NCBI GenBank assembly: GCA_002299125.1
Contig: DBNU01000165.1
Location: 1-32,067 of the forward strand
DNA length: 32,067 nt
Direction of reading: 5' to 3'
Source: Proteobacteria bacterium UBA664
GTDB lineage: Bacteria; Pseudomonadota; Gammaproteobacteria; UBA7966
Position 1 is the stretch's first letter; each line of letters starts with the position of its first letter. Position numbers and translations under genes: made by a program. A model generated the notes under the pieces. That model saw nothing but the letters and a program-made list of their open reading frames with translations. It searched no databases and was not told where the DNA came from. Positions 14,430 through 22,797 of the stretch are shown here, one piece after another.

Positions 14430-15542
14430 TCAACGTGCCCCCTCCCCGGCTGGCCACCAGACCGTGGCGCGGAATTGCCCCTCTAGGCGGACGGCCTCGA
14501 GCCCACCGCGAGCGCCGTAGTGGGCAGACAAGCGATCACGAATGTTCGTGAGCGCTATCCCGAGATGGGGGCGCGAGGTTGATGCGGATGGCCGGCGGTC
14601 CTCTGCCATGCCGGCCGCCGGTAGTTCCGCAACGCAGGGATTCTCGATGGTGAAGCGCACTCGCCCTCCGACGACCAGCCCCGTGATCTGCACCGTCCCG
14701 CCCGCCGGCAGTCCCTCGATCCCGTGATAGATGGCGTTCTCGAGCAGGGGCTGCAGGATGAGTGGCGGCACGGGCTCCTCCCGGGGCAGGTCTTCGGCCA
14801 GGGTCCACCGCACCTGCAGTCGTTCACCGAGCCTCAGGGCCTCGAGGGCGAGATAGCGCTCGCAGAGCAGCAGTTCGTCGGCCAGCGGGGCGAGGTCCTC
14901 GGGTGCCGCCAGGGCAGCACGGAAGAGATCCGCGAGATCCTCGACCGCGCCCTCCGCCCGCGTCGGCTCCGAGGTCACGAGGGCGGCGATGGTGTTGAGA
15001 CTGTTGAAGAGGAAGTGTGGGCGGATACGCGCCTGCAGGGCCGCCATGCGCGACTCCGCGCCGGCGAGCACCTGTTGTCGCCATGCCTGCTGTACGTAGA
15101 TGTAACGCAGCGAAATGGCCGCGATGAGGCCGGTGAGTCCCAGGTTCCGGAGCAGGAAGAAATCGCGGCCGCTGTCTGCCGCTGCGCTGCCCAGGAGCGG
15201 GTCGCCGGCGAGCAGCCAGGCGAGTTCGGACAGAACCCACGAGACCAACAGAATCCCGAGCCAGGCCAGCAGGAAGGTCGCGACCGCCCCGAAGTAAGCG
15301 AGGTGTCGCCCGAGCCAGCACAGGAGCGCACAGGAAAAGAGGGTCACCCAGAGCACGAAGAGCGAGTTGAGCGCGAGCGGCGTGAGCAGTGCGGCACCCG
15401 GGCGCCACTCGGCCAGTGTGACCATCACGGCGAGCAACTCGCCAAGCAGCACGGCACCGAAGACGGCATCTCGGGCGCAGAAGTCCGGCAGCAGCGCCAA
15501 CACGGCCGGCCCGTCTGCCCGTGTTGGTGCAACCGGGTCCAC
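14430..15542 (-). CDS. algZ: LytS-type sensor histidine kinase AlgZ/FimS
   Basis: Sensor partner of AlgR, about 370 residues. Several membrane helices occupy the first ~150 residues (AVLLGELLAVMVTLA, LNSLFVLWVTLFSCALLC, YFGAVATFLLAWLGILLVSW, LGLTGLIAAISL). The His_kinase domain follows with ARIRPHFLFNSLNTIAALV (H176 from the chosen start) and LEALRLGERLQVRW. The ATPase part contains PPLILQPLLENAIYHGI and GIALTNIRDRL. AlgZ-type kinases are LytS-like and can lack normal autokinase motifs. Start: GTG 15542 has AAGG 7 nt upstream. An in-frame ATG at 15575 lacks any site and would add 11 residues. It is divergent from argH, the arrangement known from Pseudomonas. Confidence 0.9.
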   Translation of the reverse strand: MDPVAPTRADGPAVLALLPDFCARDAVFGAVLLGELLAVMVTLAEWRPGAALLTPLALNSLFVLWVTLFSCALLCWLGRHLAYFGAVATFLLAWLGILLVSWVLSELAWLLAGDPLLGSAAADSGRDFFLLRNLGLTGLIAAISLRYIYVQQAWRQQVLAGAESRMAALQARIRPHFLFNSLNTIAALVTSEPTRAEGAVEDLADLFRAALAAPEDLAPLADELLLCERYLALEALRLGERLQVRWTLAEDLPREEPVPPLILQPLLENAIYHGIEGLPAGGTVQITGLVVGGRVRFTIENPCVAELPAAGMAEDRRPSASTSRPHLGIALTNIRDRLSAHYGARGGLEAVRLEGQFRATVWWPAGEGAR

Positions 15543-15556
15543 CGCTCCCCCTTCGC

Positions 15557-15562
15557 TATAAT
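15557..15562 (+). promoter_or_regulatory. TATAAT -10 box for argH
   Basis: Perfect TATAAT preceded by GC, 63 nt before the argH ATG. No good -35 at the usual distance (TTGGTG at 15524 is too far). A GGGGCGCGCCCC palindrome lies just downstream at 15578-15589. Confidence 0.55.
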
Positions 15563-15625
15563 CCGCGGCCCTCATGCGGGGCGCGCCCCCGCTCGCACAC
15601 AGTCACCCCTCAGGAAGCCCGCAGC

Positions 15626-17047
15626 ATGTCCGACCCCACCGGTCACCCCCCCGCATCCCCCTGGGGCGGGCGTTTCAACGAATCCACTGATGCCTTCGTG
15701 CAGGCCTTCACGGCCTCGGTCGGCTTCGATCGTCGGCTCTATGCCCAGGACATTCGCGGTTCCATCGCCCATGCGCGCATGCTCGCGCGCATCGGCGTGC
15801 TCGGCAATGAGGATCTGCTTGCCATCGAGGCCGGGTTGACCGCCATACGCCACGAGATCGAAAGCGGCCGCTTCGAGTGGTCCGTCGCCCTCGAAGACGT
15901 GCACATGAATATCGAGGCGCGACTCACCGAGCGCATCGGTGTGGCGGGCAAGCGGCTGCACACCGGGCGCTCGCGCAACGATCAGGTCGCCACCGACGTG
16001 CGCCTGTACCTCAAGGAGGCGGCGAGCGAACTGGATGCACGGCTCGTCACGCTGATGCACGGGCTGGTGGACCGTGCCGAGGCCGAGGCCGCGACCGTGA
16101 TGCCCGGCTACACCCACCTGCAGGCCGCCCAGCCCGTGACCTTCGGTCATCATCTGCTCGCCTGGTTCGAGATGCTCGCGCGCGACCGCGCCCGCCTCGC
16201 GGACTGCATCGCGCGTGCGGACGAACTGCCGCTCGGTGCCGCCGCCCTGGCCGGCACGAGCTACCCCATCGATCGCGAAGCCGTGGCCGCAGAGCTCGGC
16301 TTCGCCCGGGTGGCCGCCAATTCCCTCGATGCCGTGAGCGATCGCGATTTCGTCATCGAGTTCACCGCCTTTGCGGCCATCCTGATGATGCACCTGTCGC
16401 GCTTCAGCGAGGAATTGGTGCTGTGGTCCTCGCAGGCCTTCGGCTTCATCGAACTGGCCGATGCCTTCTGCACCGGCTCGTCGATCATGCCGCAGAAAAA
16501 GAACCCCGATGTTCCGGAGCTGGTGCGCGGCAAGACCGGCCGTGTCTTCGGTCACCTGCTGGCGCTGCTGACGCTGATGAAGTCGCAGCCGCTCGCCTAC
16601 AACAAGGACAATCAGGAGGACAAGGAGCCGCTGTTCGACACCATCGATACGCTGCATGGCTGTCTGCGCGCCTTCGCCGATCTTATTCCTGCCATCGGTG
16701 TGCGCCGTGAGCGCATGCGCGAGGCGGCCGTGGCCGGCTTCACCACGGCCACCGACCTCGCAGACTACCTCGTGCGTCGGGGGGTGCCCTTCCGCGATGC
16801 ACATGCCATCGTGGGGCGTGCCGTGGCCATGGCGGAGGCCGAGCGGCTCGACCTCGCCGCCTTGCCGCTGGAGCGCCTGCGGGCGCTTTCGGCGGTCATC
16901 GACGAGGACGTGCGCGAGGTGCTCACGCTCGACGGCTCGGTGGCGGCGCGCGCCCACTACGGCGGGACGGCGCCGGTTCGGGTGCGGGAGGCGGCACTGG
17001 CCGCCCGCCGGCGCATCGCGGCCGGGGCGCGGTACCGCCCCGGCTAG
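15626..17047 (+). CDS. argH: Argininosuccinate lyase
   Basis: Last step of arginine synthesis, splitting argininosuccinate into arginine and fumarate. The 473-residue product belongs to the fumarase/aspartase superfamily: SPWGGRFNESTDAFVQAFTA near the N-terminus, LHTGRSRNDQVATD (111-124), GYTHLQAAQPVTFGHH with H164, and the family signature GSSIMPQKKNP (284-294) containing the catalytic serine. It has the normal family length and no changed key residues. The ATG at 15626 is preceded by AGGA about 10 nt upstream, and a TATAAT lies 63 nt before it. An open frame upstream of the ATG is not conserved-looking. asmA follows after 106 nt. Confidence 0.97.
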   Translation: MSDPTGHPPASPWGGRFNESTDAFVQAFTASVGFDRRLYAQDIRGSIAHARMLARIGVLGNEDLLAIEAGLTAIRHEIESGRFEWSVALEDVHMNIEARLTERIGVAGKRLHTGRSRNDQVATDVRLYLKEAASELDARLVTLMHGLVDRAEAEAATVMPGYTHLQAAQPVTFGHHLLAWFEMLARDRARLADCIARADELPLGAAALAGTSYPIDREAVAAELGFARVAANSLDAVSDRDFVIEFTAFAAILMMHLSRFSEELVLWSSQAFGFIELADAFCTGSSIMPQKKNPDVPELVRGKTGRVFGHLLALLTLMKSQPLAYNKDNQEDKEPLFDTIDTLHGCLRAFADLIPAIGVRRERMREAAVAGFTTATDLADYLVRRGVPFRDAHAIVGRAVAMAEAERLDLAALPLERLRALSAVIDEDVREVLTLDGSVAARAHYGGTAPVRVREAALAARRRIAAGARYRPG

Positions 17048-17074
17048 CCGGTCACGGGATGCGGATGGCCCGGC

Positions 17075-17080
17075 TACAGT
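17075..17080 (+). promoter_or_regulatory. Possible -10 box for asmA
   Basis: GC-TACAGT, 73 nt before the asmA ATG. It fits the TAnnnT pattern and shares the preceding GC with other -10 candidates in this window. Confidence 0.3.
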
Positions 17081-17153
17081 GCATGCTTGCACAATCGGCC
17101 ACGGTGTCGCTGCCACTTCGCCCGGGCAGCCCGGGTCTACTGCGGAGAAGCCC

Positions 17154-20100
17154 ATGCTCTGGTTGAAGCGCGTATTGCTGTTCGTGTCGGCCCTTGTCGC
17201 GCTGTTGGTGGTGGGGCTCGTGCTGTTCGTCGTCACCTTCGATCCGAACGCCCATCGTGAGCGCATCACCGCCGCGGTCGAACAGGGACTCGGCCGCAGC
17301 TTCAGGCTCACTGGCCAGGTCGAACTCAGCCTCTACCCGTGGGTGGGTGTGGTGGCCGATGGCATCGAGATCGGCAATGCCGCAGGCTTCGGCCCCGAGC
17401 CCTTCCTCAAGGCCAACCGGGTCGCGGTGCGGGCACGCCTGCTGCCGCTCCTGCGCTCCCGGCTCGAACTCGACACCGTGCGTCTGGATGGTGCGGTCAT
17501 CAACCTCGCGGTCGATGAGGCTGGGGTCAGCAACTGGCAGGACCTCACCGGGGCGACGCCGGCGGCGGCATCCGGCGCCGGTGCGCCTGCTCCGACCCCG
17601 GCAGCCGCACCGACCCCGACCACCGGAGCCGCGCTGCCCTTCGCCGTGATCGCCATCGGTGGCGCCGAGATCACCAATCTCGAGCTCACCTTCGATGACC
17701 GTCAGCAGCAGCGCCGCTTCGTGCTGAGCGGCTTCGCTGTGCGCACCGGTGCGCTGGCCGCTGGCGAACCCGTTCCGCTCACCGCGGGTGGCCACATCGA
17801 GGCCTCGCAGCCGGCGCTATCGGGTGATTTCTCGCTGCAAGGCACCGTGCTGCACGATCTGGCCGCACAGCGCTTCGAGTTGCGGCCCCTGAACTTCGGG
17901 ATCGATCTCGCGGGTGAGCAACTGCCGGAGGGGCGCGCTCGCATCGACGCCGAGGCGAATATCGTGGCGGCAGATGGCGGCCAGCGAATCGAGATCACGG
18001 GGCTCAAGGTCAGCGGTCTAGAGCACAGCCTCGATGCAGAGGTCACGGCGGGCCTGCGTGAGGGAGAGGCGCCGGCCGTTTCCGGGCGTCTCACGGCCGC
18101 TGGCCCCGATCTGGCCGTGCTCTTCCGCGCCTTCGCGGATCCAGAGCTTGCAGCCGACCTCGCGCGCCTGCCGGAGCGGGCCTTCGAGGCCCAACTCGCG
18201 GCCGATATCGATCCGCGTGCGGGTCGCTTCGATGTGCCGCAGTTCTCGCTCCGCATGCTGGGTGCCCGGATCGAGGGCAAGGCGGCCCAGACCGGGGCTG
18301 TAATCGGGGCAGATCTGAATGCCCAGGGTCCGGATCTGCCGGCCCTGTTGCGTGCCGTCGGCGCGGCCGGGCTGGCTGGTGAACTACCCGTCGCGGCCAT
18401 CGGTGGCGTGCTGGCAAAGCAGGATGTCCCGCGTCCCTTCAACGTCGCTTCGCAGTTGTCCATCGAACGTAACGGCACCGCGCTGACCGTGCCGCATCTG
18501 AACGCCGAACTCCTCGGCGCGAAGTTCACTGTCAGCGACCTGGCGGTGGCGGGGCTCGATCGCGACGCGCCGGTCGTCAAGGGGGCGGTCAGCGCCGAAG
18601 GGTCACACCTCTCCGCGCTGCTCGCGGTCGCCGGGGCACTGTCGGGTCGGCCGGATGACCCCTTGGCCCAGGCTGCGGCGAGCCTCGCGGCGGGCGGTGA
18701 CTCCCCTTTCGCTGCAAAGGGGATCCTCGATCTCGCGCCGGCCGAGGCGCGCTTCGGCGTGAAGGAACTCGACCTGCGGCTGCCCGGCATCAGCGCCGGC
18801 GGCAGCGTGACGGGCGACGATGACGCCCTGACGGGCACGCTAACGGTCACGGGTGAGCGGCCACAGCGCCTGCTCGCGGCCTTCGGTCAGGCGGAGCTCG
18901 GCGAGCGCCTGGAGCGTTTCACGCTGAACCTGCCGGTACAGCGGGAGGGTGCGCGCGTGCGCGTCTCGCCACTCAGACTCCAAGCCGGGCTCGCCGCCCC
19001 GCGGGCCGGACAAGGGCCTCTCGAACTCGGCCTGAGCGCGAATCTGGCGGCTGATACCGTGGCCGGCGATTACCAGATCGATGACCTCTCCCTGAGCGGT
19101 CTCGGCATGAACATCACGGGCGCGCTCGAGGCCGCGGGCGTGGGGCAGGGCACCTTGGGGCTCAAGTCCCTCGAGGCACGCCTGGATGCCCCCGTCTTCA
19201 ACCTGCGCGAGGTGCTGGGCACGCTGGGACAGGGTCTGCCGCCGATGGCGGATGCCAAGGCCCTGACGGCGGTCGGGCTCAGCTTCGCCGCCCGTACCGT
19301 GGGCGAGTCCGTCGAGGTGACGGATCTCGCACTGTCACTGGATGGCGCGCGTATCACGGGGAACATGGCCCTGCGGCGGTTGCAGGGCCCGGATGCCAGC
19401 TTCAGGCTCGCGGCTGATCGCCTCGACGTGGATCGTTACCTGCCTCCAGGTGAGCGTGCGGCGGCAACCCCTGAGGCGGCGGCGGCGGGCGCGGCCACCG
19501 AGATCCCAATCGAGGACCTGCGCGGGCTCGTGCTCGATGGTGAGGCTCGCATCGGCCAGTTGCGCGTTTCGGGGCTCTCACTCAGCGAAGTGGTGCTCAG
19601 CATCAAGGCCGGCGATGGGCGCATCGTGGCCGAACCACTCACCGCGAAGCTCTACGAGGGTCGCTACGAGGGCAAGATTGCGATCGACGCCACCGGTGAT
19701 GTCCCGGTGCTCGGCATCGACAGTCGTCTCACCGGGGTTCAGGCCGAGCCTCTGTTGCAGGACCTGCAGGGCAAGAGCCGCCTGCGTGGCCGCGGTGATG
19801 TGACGCTGGCGCTCACGGCGCGTGGGGCCACGACCGAGGCGCTCACGCGCTCGCTGACCGGCGAGATCCGGATCGACTTCCGCGACGGCGCCATCAAGGG
19901 CGTGAACATCGGCAAGCTGCTGCGGGCAGTCCAGAGCGGCACCTTCACCGGAGCGGCAGAGGAGAGCACCGACTTCGCCGCACTCGGCGGGACGATCCGC
20001 TGCACGCAGGGTGTGTGTGCGAACGATGACCTCACCCTGATGAGCCCGCTCTTGCGGCTTTCGGGCCAGGGGACGGTCATCAACCTCGTCAACGACACCA

Positions 20101-20867
20101 TCGACTACCACCTCCGGGCCACTCTCGTCGGCACCGCACAAGGCCAGGGCGGCAAGGAACTCGCGCTGCTGGACGGCGTGCCCATCCCTATCCACGTGAA
20201 GGGCCGCCCGGCGGAGCCACGCTATGTGGTCGATTTCGGCAGCCTGCTCAAGGAAAAGGCGGCCGATGAACTGAAGCGCCGGCTTGGCATCGGCACCCTG
20301 GGCGGTGCTGCTGCCGCAGGAGCGGCCGCTGCGGGCGCCGCCGCGCTGCTCGGTCGTGACCGGCCGCCTGCCCCCGCTGTCGCTCCGGGCGAGGTCACGC
20401 CCGCGGCACCGCCTGCCGCAGGCGTTCCTGGGGTCGAGGCCGAGCCGGTGGCGGAGCCTGCTGCGGTGGTTCCGGCTGCGCCTGCGGTCGAGGCCGTGCC
20501 AGTGGTGGAGCCGGCTGCTGCTGCCGTTCCCGCTACGCCTGCGGTCGAGGCCGAGCCGGTGGCGGAGCCTGCTGCAGTGGTTCCGGTTGCGCCTGCGGTC
20601 GAGGCCGAGCCGGTTGCGGAGCCTGCTGCAGTGGTTCCGGCTGCGCCTGCGGCCGAGGCCGAGCCGGTGGCGGAGCCTGCCCCTGCTGCGGCACGAGCTG
20701 CCGAGGTCGTTCCCGCGGCGCCTGCACCGCCCGCTGACGAAGCCCCGGCTGCCGAGCCAGCGTCCCCGGTCGAGGATTCGGCTGCCCCCCCTCCCGCGCC
20801 CGAAACACCGGAGGAGGCCGCGAAGCGCGCCGTGGAAGAGGGGCTGCAGAAGTTGCTCGGCAACTGA
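17154..20867 (+). CDS. AsmA family protein with long Pro/Ala/Glu repeat tail
   Basis: A 1237-residue inner-membrane-anchored protein of the AsmA family, implicated in lipid transport and outer-membrane biogenesis. One N-terminal membrane helix (about 9-28, VSALVALLVVGLVLFVV) is followed by the AsmA signature region: FDPNAHRERITAAVEQGLGR, LTGQVELSLYPWVGVVADGI and NAAGFGPEPFLKANRVAVRA. Many beta-rich repeats follow, and a C-terminal AsmA segment near residue 905 (GEIRIDFRDGAIKGVNIGKL). The structured part ends near residue 1045. The last ~190 residues are low-complexity, with an 18-residue repeat. E. coli AsmA is 617 residues, so this is one of the larger members. Start ATG 17154 has GGAG 7 nt upstream. 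The region from 1046 on is unlikely to be a membrane domain; its role is unknown. Confidence 0.9.
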   Translation: MLWLKRVLLFVSALVALLVVGLVLFVVTFDPNAHRERITAAVEQGLGRSFRLTGQVELSLYPWVGVVADGIEIGNAAGFGPEPFLKANRVAVRARLLPLLRSRLELDTVRLDGAVINLAVDEAGVSNWQDLTGATPAAASGAGAPAPTPAAAPTPTTGAALPFAVIAIGGAEITNLELTFDDRQQQRRFVLSGFAVRTGALAAGEPVPLTAGGHIEASQPALSGDFSLQGTVLHDLAAQRFELRPLNFGIDLAGEQLPEGRARIDAEANIVAADGGQRIEITGLKVSGLEHSLDAEVTAGLREGEAPAVSGRLTAAGPDLAVLFRAFADPELAADLARLPERAFEAQLAADIDPRAGRFDVPQFSLRMLGARIEGKAAQTGAVIGADLNAQGPDLPALLRAVGAAGLAGELPVAAIGGVLAKQDVPRPFNVASQLSIERNGTALTVPHLNAELLGAKFTVSDLAVAGLDRDAPVVKGAVSAEGSHLSALLAVAGALSGRPDDPLAQAAASLAAGGDSPFAAKGILDLAPAEARFGVKELDLRLPGISAGGSVTGDDDALTGTLTVTGERPQRLLAAFGQAELGERLERFTLNLPVQREGARVRVSPLRLQAGLAAPRAGQGPLELGLSANLAADTVAGDYQIDDLSLSGLGMNITGALEAAGVGQGTLGLKSLEARLDAPVFNLREVLGTLGQGLPPMADAKALTAVGLSFAARTVGESVEVTDLALSLDGARITGNMALRRLQGPDASFRLAADRLDVDRYLPPGERAAATPEAAAAGAATEIPIEDLRGLVLDGEARIGQLRVSGLSLSEVVLSIKAGDGRIVAEPLTAKLYEGRYEGKIAIDATGDVPVLGIDSRLTGVQAEPLLQDLQGKSRLRGRGDVTLALTARGATTEALTRSLTGEIRIDFRDGAIKGVNIGKLLRAVQSGTFTGAAEESTDFAALGGTIRCTQGVCANDDLTLMSPLLRLSGQGTVINLVNDTIDYHLRATLVGTAQGQGGKELALLDGVPIPIHVKGRPAEPRYVVDFGSLLKEKAADELKRRLGIGTLGGAAAAGAAAAGAAALLGRDRPPAPAVAPGEVTPAAPPAAGVPGVEAEPVAEPAAVVPAAPAVEAVPVVEPAAAAVPATPAVEAEPVAEPAAVVPVAPAVEAEPVAEPAAVVPAAPAAEAEPVAEPAPAAARAAEVVPAAPAPPADEAPAAEPASPVEDSAAPPPAPETPEEAAKRAVEEGLQKLLGN
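20433..20705 (+). repeat. In-frame 54-bp tandem repeat in asmA tail
   Basis: Copies begin at 20433, 20487, 20544, 20598 and 20652. The encoded unit is VEAEPVAEPAAVVPAAPA (18 residues). Copy 2 has one extra codon, copies 3 and 4 differ by single residues from copy 1, and the fifth decays after about eight residues. All length changes keep frame. Confidence 0.9.
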
Positions 20868-21010
20868 CCGGGCCTGAACCTTTGCTGCACGGGCGCGGAG
20901 GCCCTCTTGCCTCGTTCTCGCTCGGGACAACTGCCCCTCGCGTGACCTCAGCGCGACCGTCGATCGGCTTGTCGGTCCAGGTCGATGAATGTGATGTTCG
21001 GGACTGGCGT

Positions 21011-21319
21011 TCAGCCGCGGCTGCCTGACCGCGAGGTCAGCCATTTCTTGAACGAGGTTTGACTCTCTCCAGAGGCTCGGCCAGCCAGCAATCCTTCCAC
21101 ACTGATATCCTCGTCGAGAGCTTCCCAGTGGATGCCTCGGCCCCCTCCGATGAAACGCCACATCCCTCGTTCCCCAGGCGTGGCATGCAGCAGACGCGGG
21201 TACCATGCGAGTGGCGCCGTGATCGTCCGCCCGTCGGTGAGATCGACGTGCAGGGAGACTTGAGTGATCCTCACGGCTTGACCGAGGGGGATCTCCATCT
21301 CAATCGCGGAAGTAGTCAT
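21011..21319 (-). CDS. DUF2442 domain protein
   Basis: A 102-residue protein matching the DUF2442 pattern: VSLHVDLTDGRTITAPLAWYPRLLHATPGERG (VSLH to GERG), WRFIGGGRGIHWEALDEDISVEGLLAG. The start ATG 21319 has GGAGG 5 nt upstream and overlaps the last 20 nt of the DUF4160 gene, so translation is probably coupled. DUF2442 genes are often next to DUF4160 genes and are suspected partners in toxin-antitoxin-like modules. No activity is known to me. The last ~20 residues (QTSFKKWLTSRSGSRG) are basic. Confidence 0.88.
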   Translation of the reverse strand: MTTSAIEMEIPLGQAVRITQVSLHVDLTDGRTITAPLAWYPRLLHATPGERGMWRFIGGGRGIHWEALDEDISVEGLLAGRASGESQTSFKKWLTSRSGSRG

Positions 21320-21536
21320 TCCAGGCCTCCATCAATTCCGACTGGTGCTTCCTGACGAGCTTCTCGATGCGGCCGATCTCGACTCGCGAGAAACCTCCGC
21401 TGCCTTGAAGACGAACCGGGTCGAGCCAGAACTTCGCGATCCGGTCTTCATGCTCCACGTGGATGTGCTCAGGTTCATGTCGATCACTGGCATAGAAGAA
21501 GAACCGATGCGCTCCAACACGGAAGACAGTGGGCAT
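21300..21536 (-). CDS. DUF4160 domain protein
   Basis: A 78-residue protein with the DUF4160 pattern: MPTVFRVGAHRFFFYASD, then HEPEHIHVEHEDRIAKFWLDP and a helical end (VEIGRIEKLVRKHQSELMEAW). The conserved EPxHIHV part is intact. Start ATG 21536, with GAGG 10 nt upstream. It is the first gene of a two-gene unit, overlapping the DUF2442 gene by 20 nt. The pair lies between asmA and an exchanger gene, flanked by 143 and 186 nt without recognisable genes, consistent with a mobile small module. Biochemical function is unknown. Confidence 0.88.
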   Translation of the reverse strand: MPTVFRVGAHRFFFYASDRHEPEHIHVEHEDRIAKFWLDPVRLQGSGGFSRVEIGRIEKLVRKHQSELMEAWNDYFRD

Positions 21537-21722
21537 TCGCGTGGTCCTCGGAAGGCCCGGTGCCTCAGGCTGCAGTTCAGCGTGCCGGGGTGCCGCAACC
21601 TTTGGCCTGCCTCAGACGGTTCCGGATTGTGATCGCCGCGACCTGGGTCAGTTCACAACACCTGAGCCGCTTCTGACACGACTGAGGATAGTCAGCGCGG
21701 CGGGGCGAGTGCCCGGGGTGGG

Positions 21723-22673
21723 CTAGCTGGCTCCCAGTTGCAGGGCCACGAACCCAGCATAGGTCGCGAGCAGCAGCAGGCCACGTGCCCGTCCGAGCAG
21801 CCTGGATGGCCCCGGGATGAGCAGCAGCAGTGCAAGTATGGCCACGCCCACGGCAGGGGCCATCGCTGCCGGTGTCACGCTGATCGGGTGGATGGTGGCC
21901 GCCGTTCCGACGATGGCGAGCCCGTTGAACAGCACACTGCCGAGCGCGGTACCCACGCCGACGTCGTCCTGGCCACGCAGGCGGGCCAGGACCATGGTGA
22001 CGAATTCAGGCATCGCGGTGCCCACGGCCACGACCGTGGCCCCGATGATGAAGGGTGCGATACCGAGGGCGCTGGCGATGCCGCTCGCGCCGGTCACGAA
22101 CAGATGCCCGCTCAGCAGCAGCGAGGCGAGTCCGACGCCGCCATAGAGCAGGGCCATACCGGGTCCGGCCGTCACACTTGGGTTCGGATCCGCTGCGTGG
22201 ACTCTGCGTCCTTCGGTCAGGGCATAACGAACCAGCAATGCCAACCATGCGGCGAAGAGCGTCAGCAGTATCAGGCCGTTACTCCGGTCGATCGATCCGT
22301 CGAGGGCGAGAACGACAGTGAGCAGCGGTATCCCGATCGCCAGCAGGAAGTCGCGGCCCAGGTCCGCAGGATTCAGCCGCAGCGGTGCGATGAGGAGCGC
22401 GATACCGAAGATCAGGGTCAGGTTCACCACGTTGGCACCCAGCACGTTGCCGAGGCCGATCTCCGGTTCGCCAGAGAGTGCCGCCAAGACGGACACGACC
22501 AACTCCGGGCAGGAGGTGGCGAAGGCGGCGAGGGTGGTCGCCACCAGCAGCTTCGGCAGCCGCAGCCAGGCCGCCACGCCGAGCACGCCCCGCAAGAAGG
22601 CCTCACCACCGGCCGCGGCCAGCAGCACCGCACCGCCCACGGAGGCTACATCCAGTAAAGACACGGCAGACAT
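21723..22673 (-). CDS. Na+/Ca2+ antiporter family membrane protein (YrbG-like)
   Basis: A 316-residue inner-membrane exchanger of the CaCA superfamily with about ten hydrophobic helices. Both alpha repeats are present: VATTLAAFATSCPELVVSVL with GLGNVLGANVVNL in the first half, and GATVVAVGTAMPEFVTMVLA with GVGTALGSVLFNGLAIVG in the second. The ion-binding glutamates in CPE and MPE are kept. In the second repeat the usual GTS-x-PE serine reads alanine (GTAMPE). Length fits bacterial half-size CaCA proteins such as YrbG (about 325). ATG 22673 has GAGG 7 nt upstream. It follows metK by 124 nt, with two hairpins between. The ion transported (Ca2+, Na+, K+) cannot be told from the sequence. Confidence 0.9.
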   Translation of the reverse strand: MSAVSLLDVASVGGAVLLAAAGGEAFLRGVLGVAAWLRLPKLLVATTLAAFATSCPELVVSVLAALSGEPEIGLGNVLGANVVNLTLIFGIALLIAPLRLNPADLGRDFLLAIGIPLLTVVLALDGSIDRSNGLILLTLFAAWLALLVRYALTEGRRVHAADPNPSVTAGPGMALLYGGVGLASLLLSGHLFVTGASGIASALGIAPFIIGATVVAVGTAMPEFVTMVLARLRGQDDVGVGTALGSVLFNGLAIVGTAATIHPISVTPAAMAPAVGVAILALLLLIPGPSRLLGRARGLLLLATYAGFVALQLGAS

Positions 22674-22754
22674 CAGGGAACCTCAGATCAGAAGGCCGCA
22701 GCCAAATGGGTACTTCGCCTCCCGCCCTTGCGGGGCAGAGGCGAACAGGGCCGA

Positions 22755-22781
22755 GGGACCGGACATCCCCGGTCCGGTCCC
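22755..22781 (-). terminator. Perfect 10-bp hairpin after metK
   Basis: GGGACCGGAC and GTCCGGTCCC pair perfectly around a 7-nt loop, 16 nt after the metK stop. No T-tract follows on the minus strand. A second GC-rich stem (CGCCTC...GAGGCG) follows before the exchanger gene, so this could be a terminator, an attenuator or a processing site. Confidence 0.45.
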
Positions 22782-22797
22782 CGAGCCGATTCAGCTT

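Noticed and set aside
15572..17311. Minus-strand open frame of 579 codons over argH
   Set aside because: Shadow of argH; GC-rich third positions keep the antisense frame open.
19578..21206. Minus-strand open frame of 542 codons over the end of asmA
   Set aside because: Its Arg/Gly-rich repeats are the antisense of the Pro/Ala/Glu tail of AsmA. No start context or family match.
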